A stretch of DNA of 64,000 bases. Source: CADEFQ01 sp050249415 (GTDB lineage: Bacteria; Pseudomonadota; Gammaproteobacteria; Steroidobacterales; Steroidobacteraceae). Positions within the stretch are counted from its first letter, which is position 1, and each line of letters starts with the position of its first letter. This document shows, piece after piece, positions 46,579-55,361 of the stretch. The notes under the pieces are model-generated. The model had not been told where the DNA came from. It did no database searches and saw only the letters and a list, made by a program, of their open reading frames with translations. Position numbers and translations under genes: made by a program. Location: contig JBFWQO010000008.1 in assembly GCA_050249415.1 (NCBI GenBank), positions 1 through 64,000 of the forward strand, read 5' to 3'.

Positions 46579-47523
46579 ATGACGTTTGACGAGCAGCTCG
46601 AGAAGGAAAGAATCCTGATCACGGGAGCAGCAGGGCAGGTGGCGTTTCCGCTTGCCCGCCATCTCGCCGCGCACAATGAGGTCTACGGCCTCGGCCGGTT
46701 CGGCAAGCCGCAGGATCGCGCGCGCCTCGAGCGGCATGGCGTGAGGTGTATCGTGGCGGACCTCGCGCAGGACTCGTTCGCAGGCTTGCCCGATGATTTC
46801 ACGTACGTACTGAACTTCGCCTCGACACGCACGGGCGACTTCGACATCGACCTGCAGGCCAACGCAGAGGGAGTGGGGCGGCTTCTGTACCATTGCCGCC
46901 GCGCCAAGGCGTGGCTGCATTGCTCGTCATCGGCGGTCTACGCGGCAGCCGGCAATCGCCCATTGAAGGAAACCGCGCCACTCGGTGACAGCCGCCGCAA
47001 TTTCCTGCCCACCTACAGCCTGGGCAAGATCGCGGCGGAGGTCATGGTGCGCTTCGCCGCGCGGCAGTGGGGCGTGCCGACGACCATCGCCCGTCTGAAT
47101 GTGGCCTACGGCAACAATGGGGGCCTGCCTGCCCATCACCTGGAGGCGATCCTGGCCGGAACGCCCATCCAGTTGATTCCCGAGAAGCCCAACCTTCGCA
47201 GCCTGATGCACGAGGATGATTACATCGCGCAGGTCCCGAAACTGCTGGCCGCCGCCAGCGTGCCGGCGACGATCGTCAACTGGGGCGGGAGCGAGCCCGT
47301 GAGCATCGAGGACTGGTGCACGTATCTCGGCGATCTGGTCGGGCGCAAGCCAACCTTCTTCTATACGGATGCAGCATTCGGCGGCGCAGTCCTCGATCCT
47401 GCGCGAATGCATCAACTCGTCGGGCGCACGATGATGGATTGGAAGGACGGCATGCGCAGGATGGTCGAAGCACGACATCCCGAAGTGCCCCTGCGGGCGC
47501 CATCGGGCCAGGGGGTGCCATAG
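46579..47523 (+). CDS. NAD-dependent epimerase/dehydratase (extended SDR)
   Basis: The 314-residue protein has the Rossmann motif RILITGAAGQVAFPL (residues 10-24), the catalytic Ser region CSSSAVYAAAG and the YxxxK motif YSLGK. The binding segment TIARLNVAYGNNGG is also in the expected place. Extended SDRs of this type act on sugar nucleotides or steroid-like alcohols. The gene starts 45 bp after the first TonB receptor and ends 1 bp before the DUF1214 gene, and the series through 50.8 kb forms a tight operon. In that context a dehydrogenase for a lipophilic alcohol is as likely as a sugar epimerase. Confidence 0.88.
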   Translation: MTFDEQLEKERILITGAAGQVAFPLARHLAAHNEVYGLGRFGKPQDRARLERHGVRCIVADLAQDSFAGLPDDFTYVLNFASTRTGDFDIDLQANAEGVGRLLYHCRRAKAWLHCSSSAVYAAAGNRPLKETAPLGDSRRNFLPTYSLGKIAAEVMVRFAARQWGVPTTIARLNVAYGNNGGLPAHHLEAILAGTPIQLIPEKPNLRSLMHEDDYIAQVPKLLAAASVPATIVNWGGSEPVSIEDWCTYLGDLVGRKPTFFYTDAAFGGAVLDPARMHQLVGRTMMDWKDGMRRMVEARHPEVPLRAPSGQGVP

Positions 47524-47524
47524 C

Positions 47525-48646
47525 ATGACCGTGATGAACGAACATGAATCGCTCGCGCGGGTCGTCGACGGCAGGACATGGGACGATTTTTGCGAGAGCC
47601 TCAAGGGCGCGCGGGAGGCGCTCTTTCGTGAGCGCTCGCCTGCCAATGCCTTCGACCGCGCCGAGGGCTATCGGTACCTGTCACGCCTGCTGCGTGTGGC
47701 GCTCGAGCGCTTCGTCGAGCACGCCGATCCGGAGCATCCGCGCTTCTACCAGATGGCGCGGCCGGATGCGAAGCTCGGGGCGGACAATCCCGATTGCAAC
47801 TATCGGAATTGCGCGCTCGACGGCAATCGTGAATACCGCATCCGCGGCCGACGCGGAACGTCGACCTACGTCGGCATCGGAGCGTACTACGGCCACTACG
47901 GCGAACAGGGGCCCTCGGGCTGCAGTGGTTACCTCGACTCCGCGGATCTCGTGCTCGACGCGGACGGCCGCTTCGAGATCGTGCTCTCCGCGAAGCCGCA
48001 TCCGGGCAACTGGATCGCGATGGACCCGCGCACCTCGAGCCTGATCGTGCGCGAGTTTTTCCTCGACAGGAAAGGTGAGGTTCCGATCGAACTCGACATC
48101 GAATGCCTCGGTGTCGAAGGCCCGCCTGCGCCCCTCGATGCCGCCGCGCTGGACCGCGCCTTCGCCACGACCGCGGCATTCGTGAAGGGCTCGGCGGATC
48201 TCTTCACGAGCTGGGCGGAAGGCTTCGCAAAGCACCCGAACGAACTTCGCGCTCCGCCCGATGCGCTGCGGGCACCCGCCCACAAGGCTGCGAACCAGAT
48301 CTTCTACCACGGTTACTGGAAGCTCGCGCCGGATGAAGCGCTACTCATCACTGCGAAGCCTCCGGTGTGCCGCTACTGGAACTTCCAGCTCAACAACTAC
48401 TGGCTCGAATCCCTCGACTATCGCTACCACCCGATCACGGTGAACAAGCACAGCGTGCGGCTCGAGCGCGACGGCAGTTTCCTGATTGTCGTCTCGGCCC
48501 GCGACCCGGGCGTCGGCAACTGGATGGACACGGCCGGGCATACGCACGGCACGATGGGCCTGCGCTGGAACATGGCCTGCGACCCGCCGCAGCCTGCGTG
48601 CCGGGTGGTGCGCTTCGCCGATCTCGCCGCGGGTCGATATTCGTGA
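47525..48646 (+). CDS. DUF1214-type protein
   Basis: The 373-residue soluble protein resembles DUF1214-domain proteins, which often occur in catabolic clusters. Its C-terminal half contains RYWNFQLNNYWLESLDYRYH and DGSFLIVVSARDPG, the characteristic DUF1214 jelly-roll strands, and WMDTAGHTHGTMGLRWN. The N-terminal region (TWDDFCESLKGAREALF) matches the beginning of a second copy at 63831. The function is unknown. The stop overlaps the sulfotransferase start (GTGA), so it is translated together with it. Confidence 0.82.
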   Translation: MTVMNEHESLARVVDGRTWDDFCESLKGAREALFRERSPANAFDRAEGYRYLSRLLRVALERFVEHADPEHPRFYQMARPDAKLGADNPDCNYRNCALDGNREYRIRGRRGTSTYVGIGAYYGHYGEQGPSGCSGYLDSADLVLDADGRFEIVLSAKPHPGNWIAMDPRTSSLIVREFFLDRKGEVPIELDIECLGVEGPPAPLDAAALDRAFATTAAFVKGSADLFTSWAEGFAKHPNELRAPPDALRAPAHKAANQIFYHGYWKLAPDEALLITAKPPVCRYWNFQLNNYWLESLDYRYHPITVNKHSVRLERDGSFLIVVSARDPGVGNWMDTAGHTHGTMGLRWNMACDPPQPACRVVRFADLAAGRYS

Positions 48647-49917
48647 CCGCGCGCACGGCGGACCGTCGGGAGACGTCGACATCGTCCCGCCCCGACGTGC
48701 GGCTCGACGAGGCATCGCTGCGCGCCGAGGCCTGCGAGCGAACCGGGCTGTCGGATTTTGGCGAGGATTCGTTCCATGCACCCCTCGCAGTACTGCTCGA
48801 CTCGATCGAGCGCGAGGCACGACTCACGCCGGCCGGCCGTGCGGGCCAGCGTACACGCCTCGTCGGATTGCTCGCGGCACGACTCCAGCGGCAGGCCTGG
48901 TTCACGCGGCATCGCGAAATCGGGAGCGAGCGCATCGACGTGCGGTTCGTCGTCGTCGGGTTCCCGCGGACCGGGACGACGCTGCTCCACCGCATCCTCG
49001 CCCGGGGTCCGGGATGCTCGTCGCTCGCCTGGTGGGAGTGCCGGCATCCGGCGCCGCTGCCCGGTTGGCGGGTGGAGGACGCTGCACGCCAGCCCGATGC
49101 GCGTATCGCGGCCGCGCAGGCGGAGGTGGCCGCGATGATCTCATCGAATCCGGCACTGGCTGCGGTGCATCCGCTCGATGCGCTCGCTCCGGACGAAGAC
49201 GTGATGCTGCTCGAGCATGCGTTCCAGTCCTCGCCACCGGCGGGCCTGATGAACGTGCCAAGTTACCTGCGCTGGCACCTCGCGCAGGACGGCGGCGCCA
49301 CCTACGCGGACCATGCGCGCTGGCTGCAATTCCTGCAGTGGCAGAAGCGCATGCGTGGCGAGCCGACGGGGCCGTTCGTGCTCAAGGCGCCCCACCACAT
49401 GGTGCATCTCGATCAACTGCTCGCACGTTACCCTCGCGCGATCATCGTCCAGACCCACCGCGACCCGCTGGATACGCTGCCATCGCTCGCGAGCATGGCG
49501 CTCGAATTGCGCCGGCTCGTGTGCGACACGCCGCACCCGAGTGAATGCGCCGACTATGCGCTCACGACAGCGCGCTGCCGCCTCGAGCGGGCAGAGGGCG
49601 TGCGACGGGCTGCCGACGGGGGACGCTTCGTCGATGTGTGGTTCGGCGACGTCGTGCACGATGCGCTCGGGGTCGTCGAACGCATCTACGCCGCGGCAGG
49701 GCTCGATCTGCACGCCGGTACGCGCGACGAGATGACCCGCTTCATCGCCGAGAACAGCCGCGACAAGCGCCCCCCGCACGGCTACACGCTCGCGCAATTC
49801 GGCCTCGATGCTGAATCCATCCGGCAGGAGTTTGCAGCGTACCGTGAGATGCACGTGTTGCCTCGTCAGGGCGAAGCTGTGTCGCGCCCGGGCATGCCGG
49901 GAGGGCACGAGTCGTGA
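48643..49917 (+). CDS. PAPS-dependent sulfotransferase (Sulfotransferase_3-like)
   Basis: Transfers sulfate from PAPS to a hydroxyl group of a small molecule. The 424-residue protein starts at a GTG overlapping the previous stop. The 5'-phosphosulfate loop VVGFPRTGTTLLHRIL is near residue 107 and the 3'-phosphate motif RAIIVQTHRDPLDTLPSL near residue 265. Both match the bacterial sulfotransferase family that occurs in lipid/steroid-linked clusters. No signal peptide is present. PAPS can be supplied by cysD-cysNC 7 kb downstream. The substrate is unknown. Confidence 0.92.
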   Translation: MTARTADRRETSTSSRPDVRLDEASLRAEACERTGLSDFGEDSFHAPLAVLLDSIEREARLTPAGRAGQRTRLVGLLAARLQRQAWFTRHREIGSERIDVRFVVVGFPRTGTTLLHRILARGPGCSSLAWWECRHPAPLPGWRVEDAARQPDARIAAAQAEVAAMISSNPALAAVHPLDALAPDEDVMLLEHAFQSSPPAGLMNVPSYLRWHLAQDGGATYADHARWLQFLQWQKRMRGEPTGPFVLKAPHHMVHLDQLLARYPRAIIVQTHRDPLDTLPSLASMALELRRLVCDTPHPSECADYALTTARCRLERAEGVRRAADGGRFVDVWFGDVVHDALGVVERIYAAAGLDLHAGTRDEMTRFIAENSRDKRPPHGYTLAQFGLDAESIRQEFAAYREMHVLPRQGEAVSRPGMPGGHES

Positions 49918-50804
49918 AGGTCGGCATCTGCTTTCCGATGACCATGCAGGCGCCGCGGCAGCGGAACGTGTTCCTGGACTGGTGCAAGGCTGTCGATCGC
50001 AGCGGCCTTTCGACGATCGCGCTCGGTGAGCGCATTGCCTACCACGCCCAGGATCCGCTGATTGCACTGGCGGCCGCCTGTGGCGTGACGGAGCGGGTAC
50101 GGCTCATGACGAGTGTGGCTGTGCTGCCGTTGCGGAACACAGGCCTGCTCGCCAAGGAACTCTCGACGCTGGATATTCTGTCCGGGGGGCGCTTTGTCTT
50201 CGGTGTCGGCATTGGCAACAGGCCGGGAGATTTCTCGGCGCTAGATGCGCAGTGGTCTGGCAGGGCGCACCGCATGGAGACGCAGATCAAGGCGCTCCGT
50301 AGCATCTGGCGTGGAGAGGGGCTCGCAGATGGGGTCCCGCCGATTGGTCCCGCGCCGCTCTCCCGCGGCGGGCCACCTGTCATCTACGGTGCCATGAGTG
50401 ATGTCGCGCTGAGGCGCGCGGGACACGTCGCGGATGGCGTGATCACGTGGAGCATGCGACCCGATGCCACCGTACAGATGGCGAGCATTCGCACCGTGGA
50501 GCAGGCCTGGCGTGAGTCGGGCCGAAGTGGTCGGCCGTACATTGTCGCCGCAATGTACTTTTCCCTGGGGGCCGGCGCCGAGGAAATGCTCAAGTCGCAC
50601 CTGGCTGCGTATTACAGCTACTCGCAGGAAGCACGGGCTCGAATCGCCGACGTGCGAACCTACACAGCAGCGGCTGTGGCGGAGACGATGAAGTCATACG
50701 CTGATGCAGGAGTGGACGAGCTGCTCTTTGGTCCACCAACGGCATCCACAGACCAGATTGGCTATCTCGCCGAAATCGCGTCACGTCTCGGGTACTCCGC
50801 ATGA
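49914..50804 (+). CDS. LLM-class flavin-dependent oxidoreductase
   Basis: A luciferase-like TIM-barrel monooxygenase or dehydrogenase using FMN or F420. It has 296 residues from a GTG start overlapping the sulfotransferase stop (GTGA); GGGAGG lies 6 bases upstream. It contains CKAVDRSGLSTIALGERIAY, the typical SxxAxxT-type segment RVRLMTSVAVLPLRNTGLLA and SGGRFVFGVGIGN, the signature of the LLM family. It is the last gene of the epimerase-DUF1214-sulfotransferase-LLM operon. Whether the cofactor is F420 or FMN is not decided by sequence; F420 biosynthesis is not visible here. Confidence 0.9.
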   Translation: MKVGICFPMTMQAPRQRNVFLDWCKAVDRSGLSTIALGERIAYHAQDPLIALAAACGVTERVRLMTSVAVLPLRNTGLLAKELSTLDILSGGRFVFGVGIGNRPGDFSALDAQWSGRAHRMETQIKALRSIWRGEGLADGVPPIGPAPLSRGGPPVIYGAMSDVALRRAGHVADGVITWSMRPDATVQMASIRTVEQAWRESGRSGRPYIVAAMYFSLGAGAEEMLKSHLAAYYSYSQEARARIADVRTYTAAAVAETMKSYADAGVDELLFGPPTASTDQIGYLAEIASRLGYSA

Positions 50805-50861
50805 GTTGAACAGCATCGCCCAAGGGCCGGCGGCGCACTCGATGTCGGCGCGATCCCCGGA

Positions 50862-51323
50862 TCAATCCGCCGGGCAGTTGTTGCTCCAGATCAAGTCGAG
50901 ACGCGCGCGCGATATGCGCCATCCGCAGGGTGTTCGGCGAAACTCCCACTGGTAGCGCCCGCCTGCCTGGTGGTGGATCGCCGGGTTGCTCGGGTCAGGG
51001 AGGGCTGTAAACAGCAGGTTACCGCGCCCGTTCGCCGTGTCTTTCCCTGTCAATTCGAAGTCGAGATTGACGATTAGATGCTGCACGGCCTTGTACAGGC
51101 CGACTGTACCGTTCCTGCAGGTGTCGCGAATCTCCGTGCGGCCTGCCATGCGGCCAAACGAATCAGGCATCTCGAAGACTGCGTCTTCGGTAAAGCACTC
51201 CGACCATCCTTGCCAATCGAAGTGGTCCACGCGCCAGTGGTAGGTGTTGATGAGCTTGCCGAGCAGCTGATGATCCTCGAGGCGGTCGATTCTCGCGTTC
51301 CCGTTCGCGGCATTCATGGTCAT
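50862..51323 (-). CDS. SnoaL/NTF2-like protein
   Basis: A small alpha+beta barrel of 153 residues (two possible ATGs, 51323 and 51317). It starts DRLEDHQLLGKLINTYHWRV and continues FDWQGWSECFTEDAVFEMPD, the pattern of SnoaL_4/ring-hydroxylating-dioxygenase-beta-like NTF2 domains. It ends CGWRISRARLDLIWSNNCPAD. Such proteins act as polyketide cyclases, ketosteroid isomerases or dehydratases. It converges on the LLM gene and is divergent from the second TonB receptor. Confidence 0.88.
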   Translation of the reverse strand: MTMNAANGNARIDRLEDHQLLGKLINTYHWRVDHFDWQGWSECFTEDAVFEMPDSFGRMAGRTEIRDTCRNGTVGLYKAVQHLIVNLDFELTGKDTANGRGNLLFTALPDPSNPAIHHQAGGRYQWEFRRTPCGWRISRARLDLIWSNNCPAD

Positions 51324-51539
51324 TCACTCGCTGTGGTCAGTCGCTGCACGGATTGCCGGCTTATATACCAGACCAGACCGATGGGTGGCTGCGCATTTTG
51401 GGTTATGCTTTGACGCTTCGACTCCACGGATCGGGGACGTTTCGCCGCAGTTCAACGTGGAGCCGCGCACTTGATGACGGTAACTTCGGGGTCGAGCCCC
51501 GACATTCGCTGCCGCTGCGCACAATAATGTCGCGCCCCC

Positions 51540-51625
51540 CGGGGACCAAGCGGGTCCATCGCCCGGTCCTACGTGAGTTGATGAAACAGCTCGCGTGGGG
51601 AGTTCTCGTGATTGCAATACTCGAT
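51540..51625 (+). repeat. Leader repeat B before the second TonB receptor
   Basis: The counterpart of 44219-44304: 86 bp aligned without gaps. It includes GGGGACCAAG, CCGGTCCTACGTGAGTTGA, the putative start ATG (51581), GGGGAG at 51597-51602 and CTCGTGATTGCAA. It may represent a shared translation-initiation and signal-peptide module, or the trace of recombination between receptor genes. Homology seems to start near ACAATAA (51521-51527), which in copy A is the end of fecR. Confidence 0.75.
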
Positions 51626-54295
51626 GTGCCCGGCACGTCCAGTGCCGGTGTGCCTGTGGTGGCGACGCAGGGAGTCTATCAGTTCGATATCAAGGCCGGT
51701 TCACTGCGCGTCGTGCTCAGGCAGTTGGCGCAGCAGGCCGGTGTGCAGTTGGCGCATTTTTCCAACGCCGTGCCGCCAACGCTCCGTGCCGGCCCATTGC
51801 GAGGCGGCTTCACGCTGGAACAGGCACTCGGGCAGTTGTTGCAGGGGACCGGGCTTACGTATCGGCTCGCCAACGAACGGACAGTTGTCATCGTCGAGGT
51901 GGTTGAACGGGTGCAGGACCGCGATCGTGGTTCTGCTCCCTCGACTGCGGCAAACGAGGATCCTTCGAAGCCGCCAGCCAGGAGACGCGGGTTGCTCGCC
52001 CGACTCGCGGCATTCTTCGCGGTATGTGGATCCGTCACGGGTGTGGTCTGCGCCGAGGACGCCACCAGCGCGGGACTGGAGGAGGTCATGGTCACGGCCG
52101 AGCGCCGGGAGACCAGCTTGCAGGACACACCGATCGCGATCACGGCGTTGGACGCCCGCACACTCATGGACTACGGGATTACGGACCTCGAAGGCGTGAT
52201 GAAGGCCGCTCCCAGCATGTCCTTTGCGCCCTATCCATCGACGGCAAACACGCTGAACGTCTACATGCGTGGCGCCGGCTCGCAGGATCCTGGTCAGATA
52301 ACCGTCGATAGCGCCATCGGGCTGTACCAGGACGGCTTTTACATCGCGCGCGGGCAGATGGTCACGTTTGATCTCGCTGACGTCGAGCGCGTGGAGGTGC
52401 TGCGTGGGCCGCAGGGCACGCTGTACGGGCGCAATACCACGGGCGGCGCGGTAAACCTCGTCAGCAGGAAGCCGAGTGGCGAGCTCGGTTTCAAGCAGGA
52501 AATCGGCTTCGGCAGCAACGGGCGTTTTCGCAGCCTCTCCGTCTTCGACCTGCCCGAATGGCACGGTTTGTCCTCCAAGTTCTCATTCCTCCGGCGTCAG
52601 CAGGACGGGTACGTGAAGAACATCGGGTCGAGCCACGACTTTGGCGAGGAAGAGCAGACCGCCGGTCGCGTGATGCTCCGCTGGGATACTGGAGCGCCCT
52701 TCACTGTCGATTATTTCCATGAGCGCGGTGAGATCAACTCGACCCCCTACTACTACACGAACGCGGCGCTTGTCGGGCTCATTCCCGGATATACGGATCG
52801 GGGCCACCCCGAAACGCACAGCTACCGGGCGATCGATCTGCCGGAGAGCCCCGGGGAGATCGAGGGCCATGGTCTGACGCTGTCGTGGAACGTGAACGAC
52901 GCACTCGTACTGAAATCGCTCACCGGCTATCGCGACCTGAGTGTCGCCTACAACCAGGACTATGCCGAAACTTTTTTTGCCGGCTTTCGCAGCCTCGACG
53001 ATATCCGCACGCATCAGTTCTCGCAGGAACTGCAAGCGGTGGGGACCTTCCTCGACGAGCGCATCAACTACGTCGCAGGGCTCTATTACTTCAGGGAGGC
53101 CGGCAGTCACTACGAGTACATAACCATCACGAATGCTCTGCCTGGATCAGCCCCGCTGCTGATGACCAAGGAACGCAATGTCGACATGGAGTCGAAGTCC
53201 ATGGCGGGATACGCGCAGCTCACCTGGACGCCGGCGATCCTGGAGGATCGACTCGACCTCACCTTCGGAGTCCGGTATACGAAGGACGAGCGCGCGGCGA
53301 CGCGGCGGCTGCTCAACACCTACTTCGGCTTTCCGATCGCACAGGAGCCCGCTCCAGGGCTCGTCACCGAAAACGACCTGGAGTCGAGCCGCTTCAATCC
53401 GTCCTTTACAGCCAACTTCGGCTGGACCGAAGACGTCAGCACGTATCTGCGCGTCGCTACCGGGTACAAGGCCGGGGGCTCCAGCGAGGGGGTCGATGTC
53501 GGCCAGTTCGGGCTCACCTTCGCGCCCGAGGATGTCACTGTCTACGAACTGGGGCTCAAGTCGGATCTCTTCGACCGGCACCTGCGCCTGAATGCCGCAG
53601 CGTTCATCAGCAAGTATGACGACATGCAGCTGTTTTTCGCGACCACCCCCAGTGATCTCTCCGTGGTGCTTGGATTGAATGCCGGCAAGGCCACGATAAG
53701 TGGCCTCGAGCTGGAAACTCTCTGGCAGCCGACTGATTCGCTGAGCCTGACGCTCGCATATACATGGCTTGATCCGAAGTACGACGAGGTGCTGGTGCCG
53801 GCCGGGACAATTTTTGATCCGGCAGTCAATTCTGCGTCCCCCTACCAGGTTGGCGAGGACGTCAGTCAGCTCTTCTCGTTTGTCCAGGCGCCGAAGAACA
53901 CGCTCAACCTGGGTTCGAGCTGGACCTTCCTGAAGCGGGGGCGCAGCGACCTCACGGCCATTGTCAACTACCGCTGGGTGGACAGGACCTACAACGGTGC
54001 GGCCGCCGGGCCTGGAGTCCCGAACCACAAGCTTGCCTCGCAACCATCCAACGGGCTCCTTGACGGGCGCTTCTCGTGGCAGACGGAGCTGTCCGGCGAA
54101 AGCCGCCTGCGCGTTGATCTGTGGGGCAAGAACCTCACCGACAAGGCGTGGCCGCTTTTCTCGGTAGCCGCCGCCAGTTCGGTCGCCGTGCATGATCCTG
54201 TAACCGGTGTTGTCACCCCCGCCGGCTACTCCTCCTCGCCACGTCCCTGGGCGGAGCGCCGCAGTTACGGGGTGAATCTCGTGTATGAGTTCTGA
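51581..54295 (+). CDS. TonB-dependent receptor with N-terminal STN signalling domain
   Basis: From the ATG at 51581 it has 904 residues; a GTG at 51608 has the better Shine-Dalgarno. It opens with a signal-like segment (KQLAWGVLVIAILDVPGTSS). The STN secretin/TonB short N-terminal domain follows (QFDIKAGSLRVVLRQLAQQA to GLTYRLANERTVVIVEVV, about 30-105) and then a basic linker. A second hydrophobic segment, LARLAAFFAVCGSVTGVVCA, precedes the plug (LEEVMVTAERRETSLQDTP, LRGPQGTLYGRNTTGGAVN) and barrel. It could signal to FecR and the ECF sigma 8 kb upstream, since no sigma/anti-sigma pair adjoins it. Two signal-peptide-like segments in one protein are odd. Confidence 0.92.
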   Translation: MKQLAWGVLVIAILDVPGTSSAGVPVVATQGVYQFDIKAGSLRVVLRQLAQQAGVQLAHFSNAVPPTLRAGPLRGGFTLEQALGQLLQGTGLTYRLANERTVVIVEVVERVQDRDRGSAPSTAANEDPSKPPARRRGLLARLAAFFAVCGSVTGVVCAEDATSAGLEEVMVTAERRETSLQDTPIAITALDARTLMDYGITDLEGVMKAAPSMSFAPYPSTANTLNVYMRGAGSQDPGQITVDSAIGLYQDGFYIARGQMVTFDLADVERVEVLRGPQGTLYGRNTTGGAVNLVSRKPSGELGFKQEIGFGSNGRFRSLSVFDLPEWHGLSSKFSFLRRQQDGYVKNIGSSHDFGEEEQTAGRVMLRWDTGAPFTVDYFHERGEINSTPYYYTNAALVGLIPGYTDRGHPETHSYRAIDLPESPGEIEGHGLTLSWNVNDALVLKSLTGYRDLSVAYNQDYAETFFAGFRSLDDIRTHQFSQELQAVGTFLDERINYVAGLYYFREAGSHYEYITITNALPGSAPLLMTKERNVDMESKSMAGYAQLTWTPAILEDRLDLTFGVRYTKDERAATRRLLNTYFGFPIAQEPAPGLVTENDLESSRFNPSFTANFGWTEDVSTYLRVATGYKAGGSSEGVDVGQFGLTFAPEDVTVYELGLKSDLFDRHLRLNAAAFISKYDDMQLFFATTPSDLSVVLGLNAGKATISGLELETLWQPTDSLSLTLAYTWLDPKYDEVLVPAGTIFDPAVNSASPYQVGEDVSQLFSFVQAPKNTLNLGSSWTFLKRGRSDLTAIVNYRWVDRTYNGAAAGPGVPNHKLASQPSNGLLDGRFSWQTELSGESRLRVDLWGKNLTDKAWPLFSVAAASSVAVHDPVTGVVTPAGYSSSPRPWAERRSYGVNLVYEF

Positions 54296-54360
54296 TCCAA
54301 TGATGGCCGTGTCGATGCGCGATCGCGCGTTCACGCCCGCGGGTGCAGCAGGGCGCTGAG

Positions 54361-55266
54361 GTGATCAGGGAAAGGTGGTCCGTCGGAGACTTCACGATCA
54401 CTCGTGTTTGCGAGATGGAAGCGGCCATTGCGGGCGGGGAGGGAAGCATGTTTCCCGAGGCCGTCCCGCAGGCCCTGGCGAAGATGGCGTGGCTGCGGCC
54501 GCACTTCGTGACCGACGATGGGCTGCTCGCCATGAGCATTCACGCCCTGCTGGTGGAGACCGCGGGCTTGCGGTTGGTCGTGGATACATGCGTGGGCAAT
54601 GACAAGATTCGAAGTCTGCCGAACCTCCACATGTTGAGCACCGGCTTCCTCGAAAGTCTTGGCAGCATCGGCTGGGGACGGGATTCGGTGGACGGCGTAC
54701 TGTGCACGCACCTGCACGTGGACCATGCGGGATGGAACACGATGCTCGTTGACGGACGATGGACCCCGACCTTTCCGAACGCGCGGTACTACTTCGGTCG
54801 CAAGGAGTACGAGTTCTGGATGTCGGACGTATCAGGCCAGGCCGGGCACGACGGCATTCCCGCGGATGTCAGTCATGTGCTCGATGGTGCTGCGCTGTTC
54901 AACGATTCGGTAAAGCCGGTCGTGGATGCAGGGCTCGTGACCCTAGTGGAGATGGATGCCGGGATCGCACCGGGAGTCAGGCTGATGCCGACCCCGGGGC
55001 ATACACCGGGCCACGTGAGCGTCTGCCTCGAATCGAAGGGAGAGCGTGCCATCATCACGGGCGATACCTTTCACCATCCGTGCCAGATCGGCCGTCCGGG
55101 ATGGGCGAGCCTGTTCGACCATTCTCCTGCCGGTGCGTCGGAGACGCGATTGGTGTTGCTCCGTCAGCTCGCGGATTCGGAAGTCCTGGTCATCGGGACG
55201 CACTTCGTCAGCCCCACGGCGGGGCGGGTCGTCAGGGACGGAGACGATTTTTCCTTTCGGGTCTAG
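54361..55266 (+). CDS. Metallo-beta-lactamase-fold hydrolase
   Basis: A di-metal hydrolase (lactonase, quorum-quenching or thioesterase-like). It contains the HxHxDH motif in THLHVDHAGWN, RLMPTPGHTPGHVSV, GDTFHHPCQ with the bridging Asp, and the late His in VIGTHFVSPTAG. The length from the GTG at 54361 is 301 residues; a GTG at 54343 and an ATG at 54415 are alternatives. No signal peptide is visible. It follows the STN receptor by 65 bp on the same strand and precedes cysD by 95 bp. The substrate is unknown; an ester or lactone in the catabolic island is plausible. Confidence 0.88.
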   Translation: MIRERWSVGDFTITRVCEMEAAIAGGEGSMFPEAVPQALAKMAWLRPHFVTDDGLLAMSIHALLVETAGLRLVVDTCVGNDKIRSLPNLHMLSTGFLESLGSIGWGRDSVDGVLCTHLHVDHAGWNTMLVDGRWTPTFPNARYYFGRKEYEFWMSDVSGQAGHDGIPADVSHVLDGAALFNDSVKPVVDAGLVTLVEMDAGIAPGVRLMPTPGHTPGHVSVCLESKGERAIITGDTFHHPCQIGRPGWASLFDHSPAGASETRLVLLRQLADSEVLVIGTHFVSPTAGRVVRDGDDFSFRV

Positions 55267-55361
55267 CGTTGCCTCTGGACGCATGGGCGGGCGCAACCGA
55301 CGCGACACGGTGGCGCACCGGCGATGACCTGACAGTCGCGACACCAGGAGTCGTACCAACC

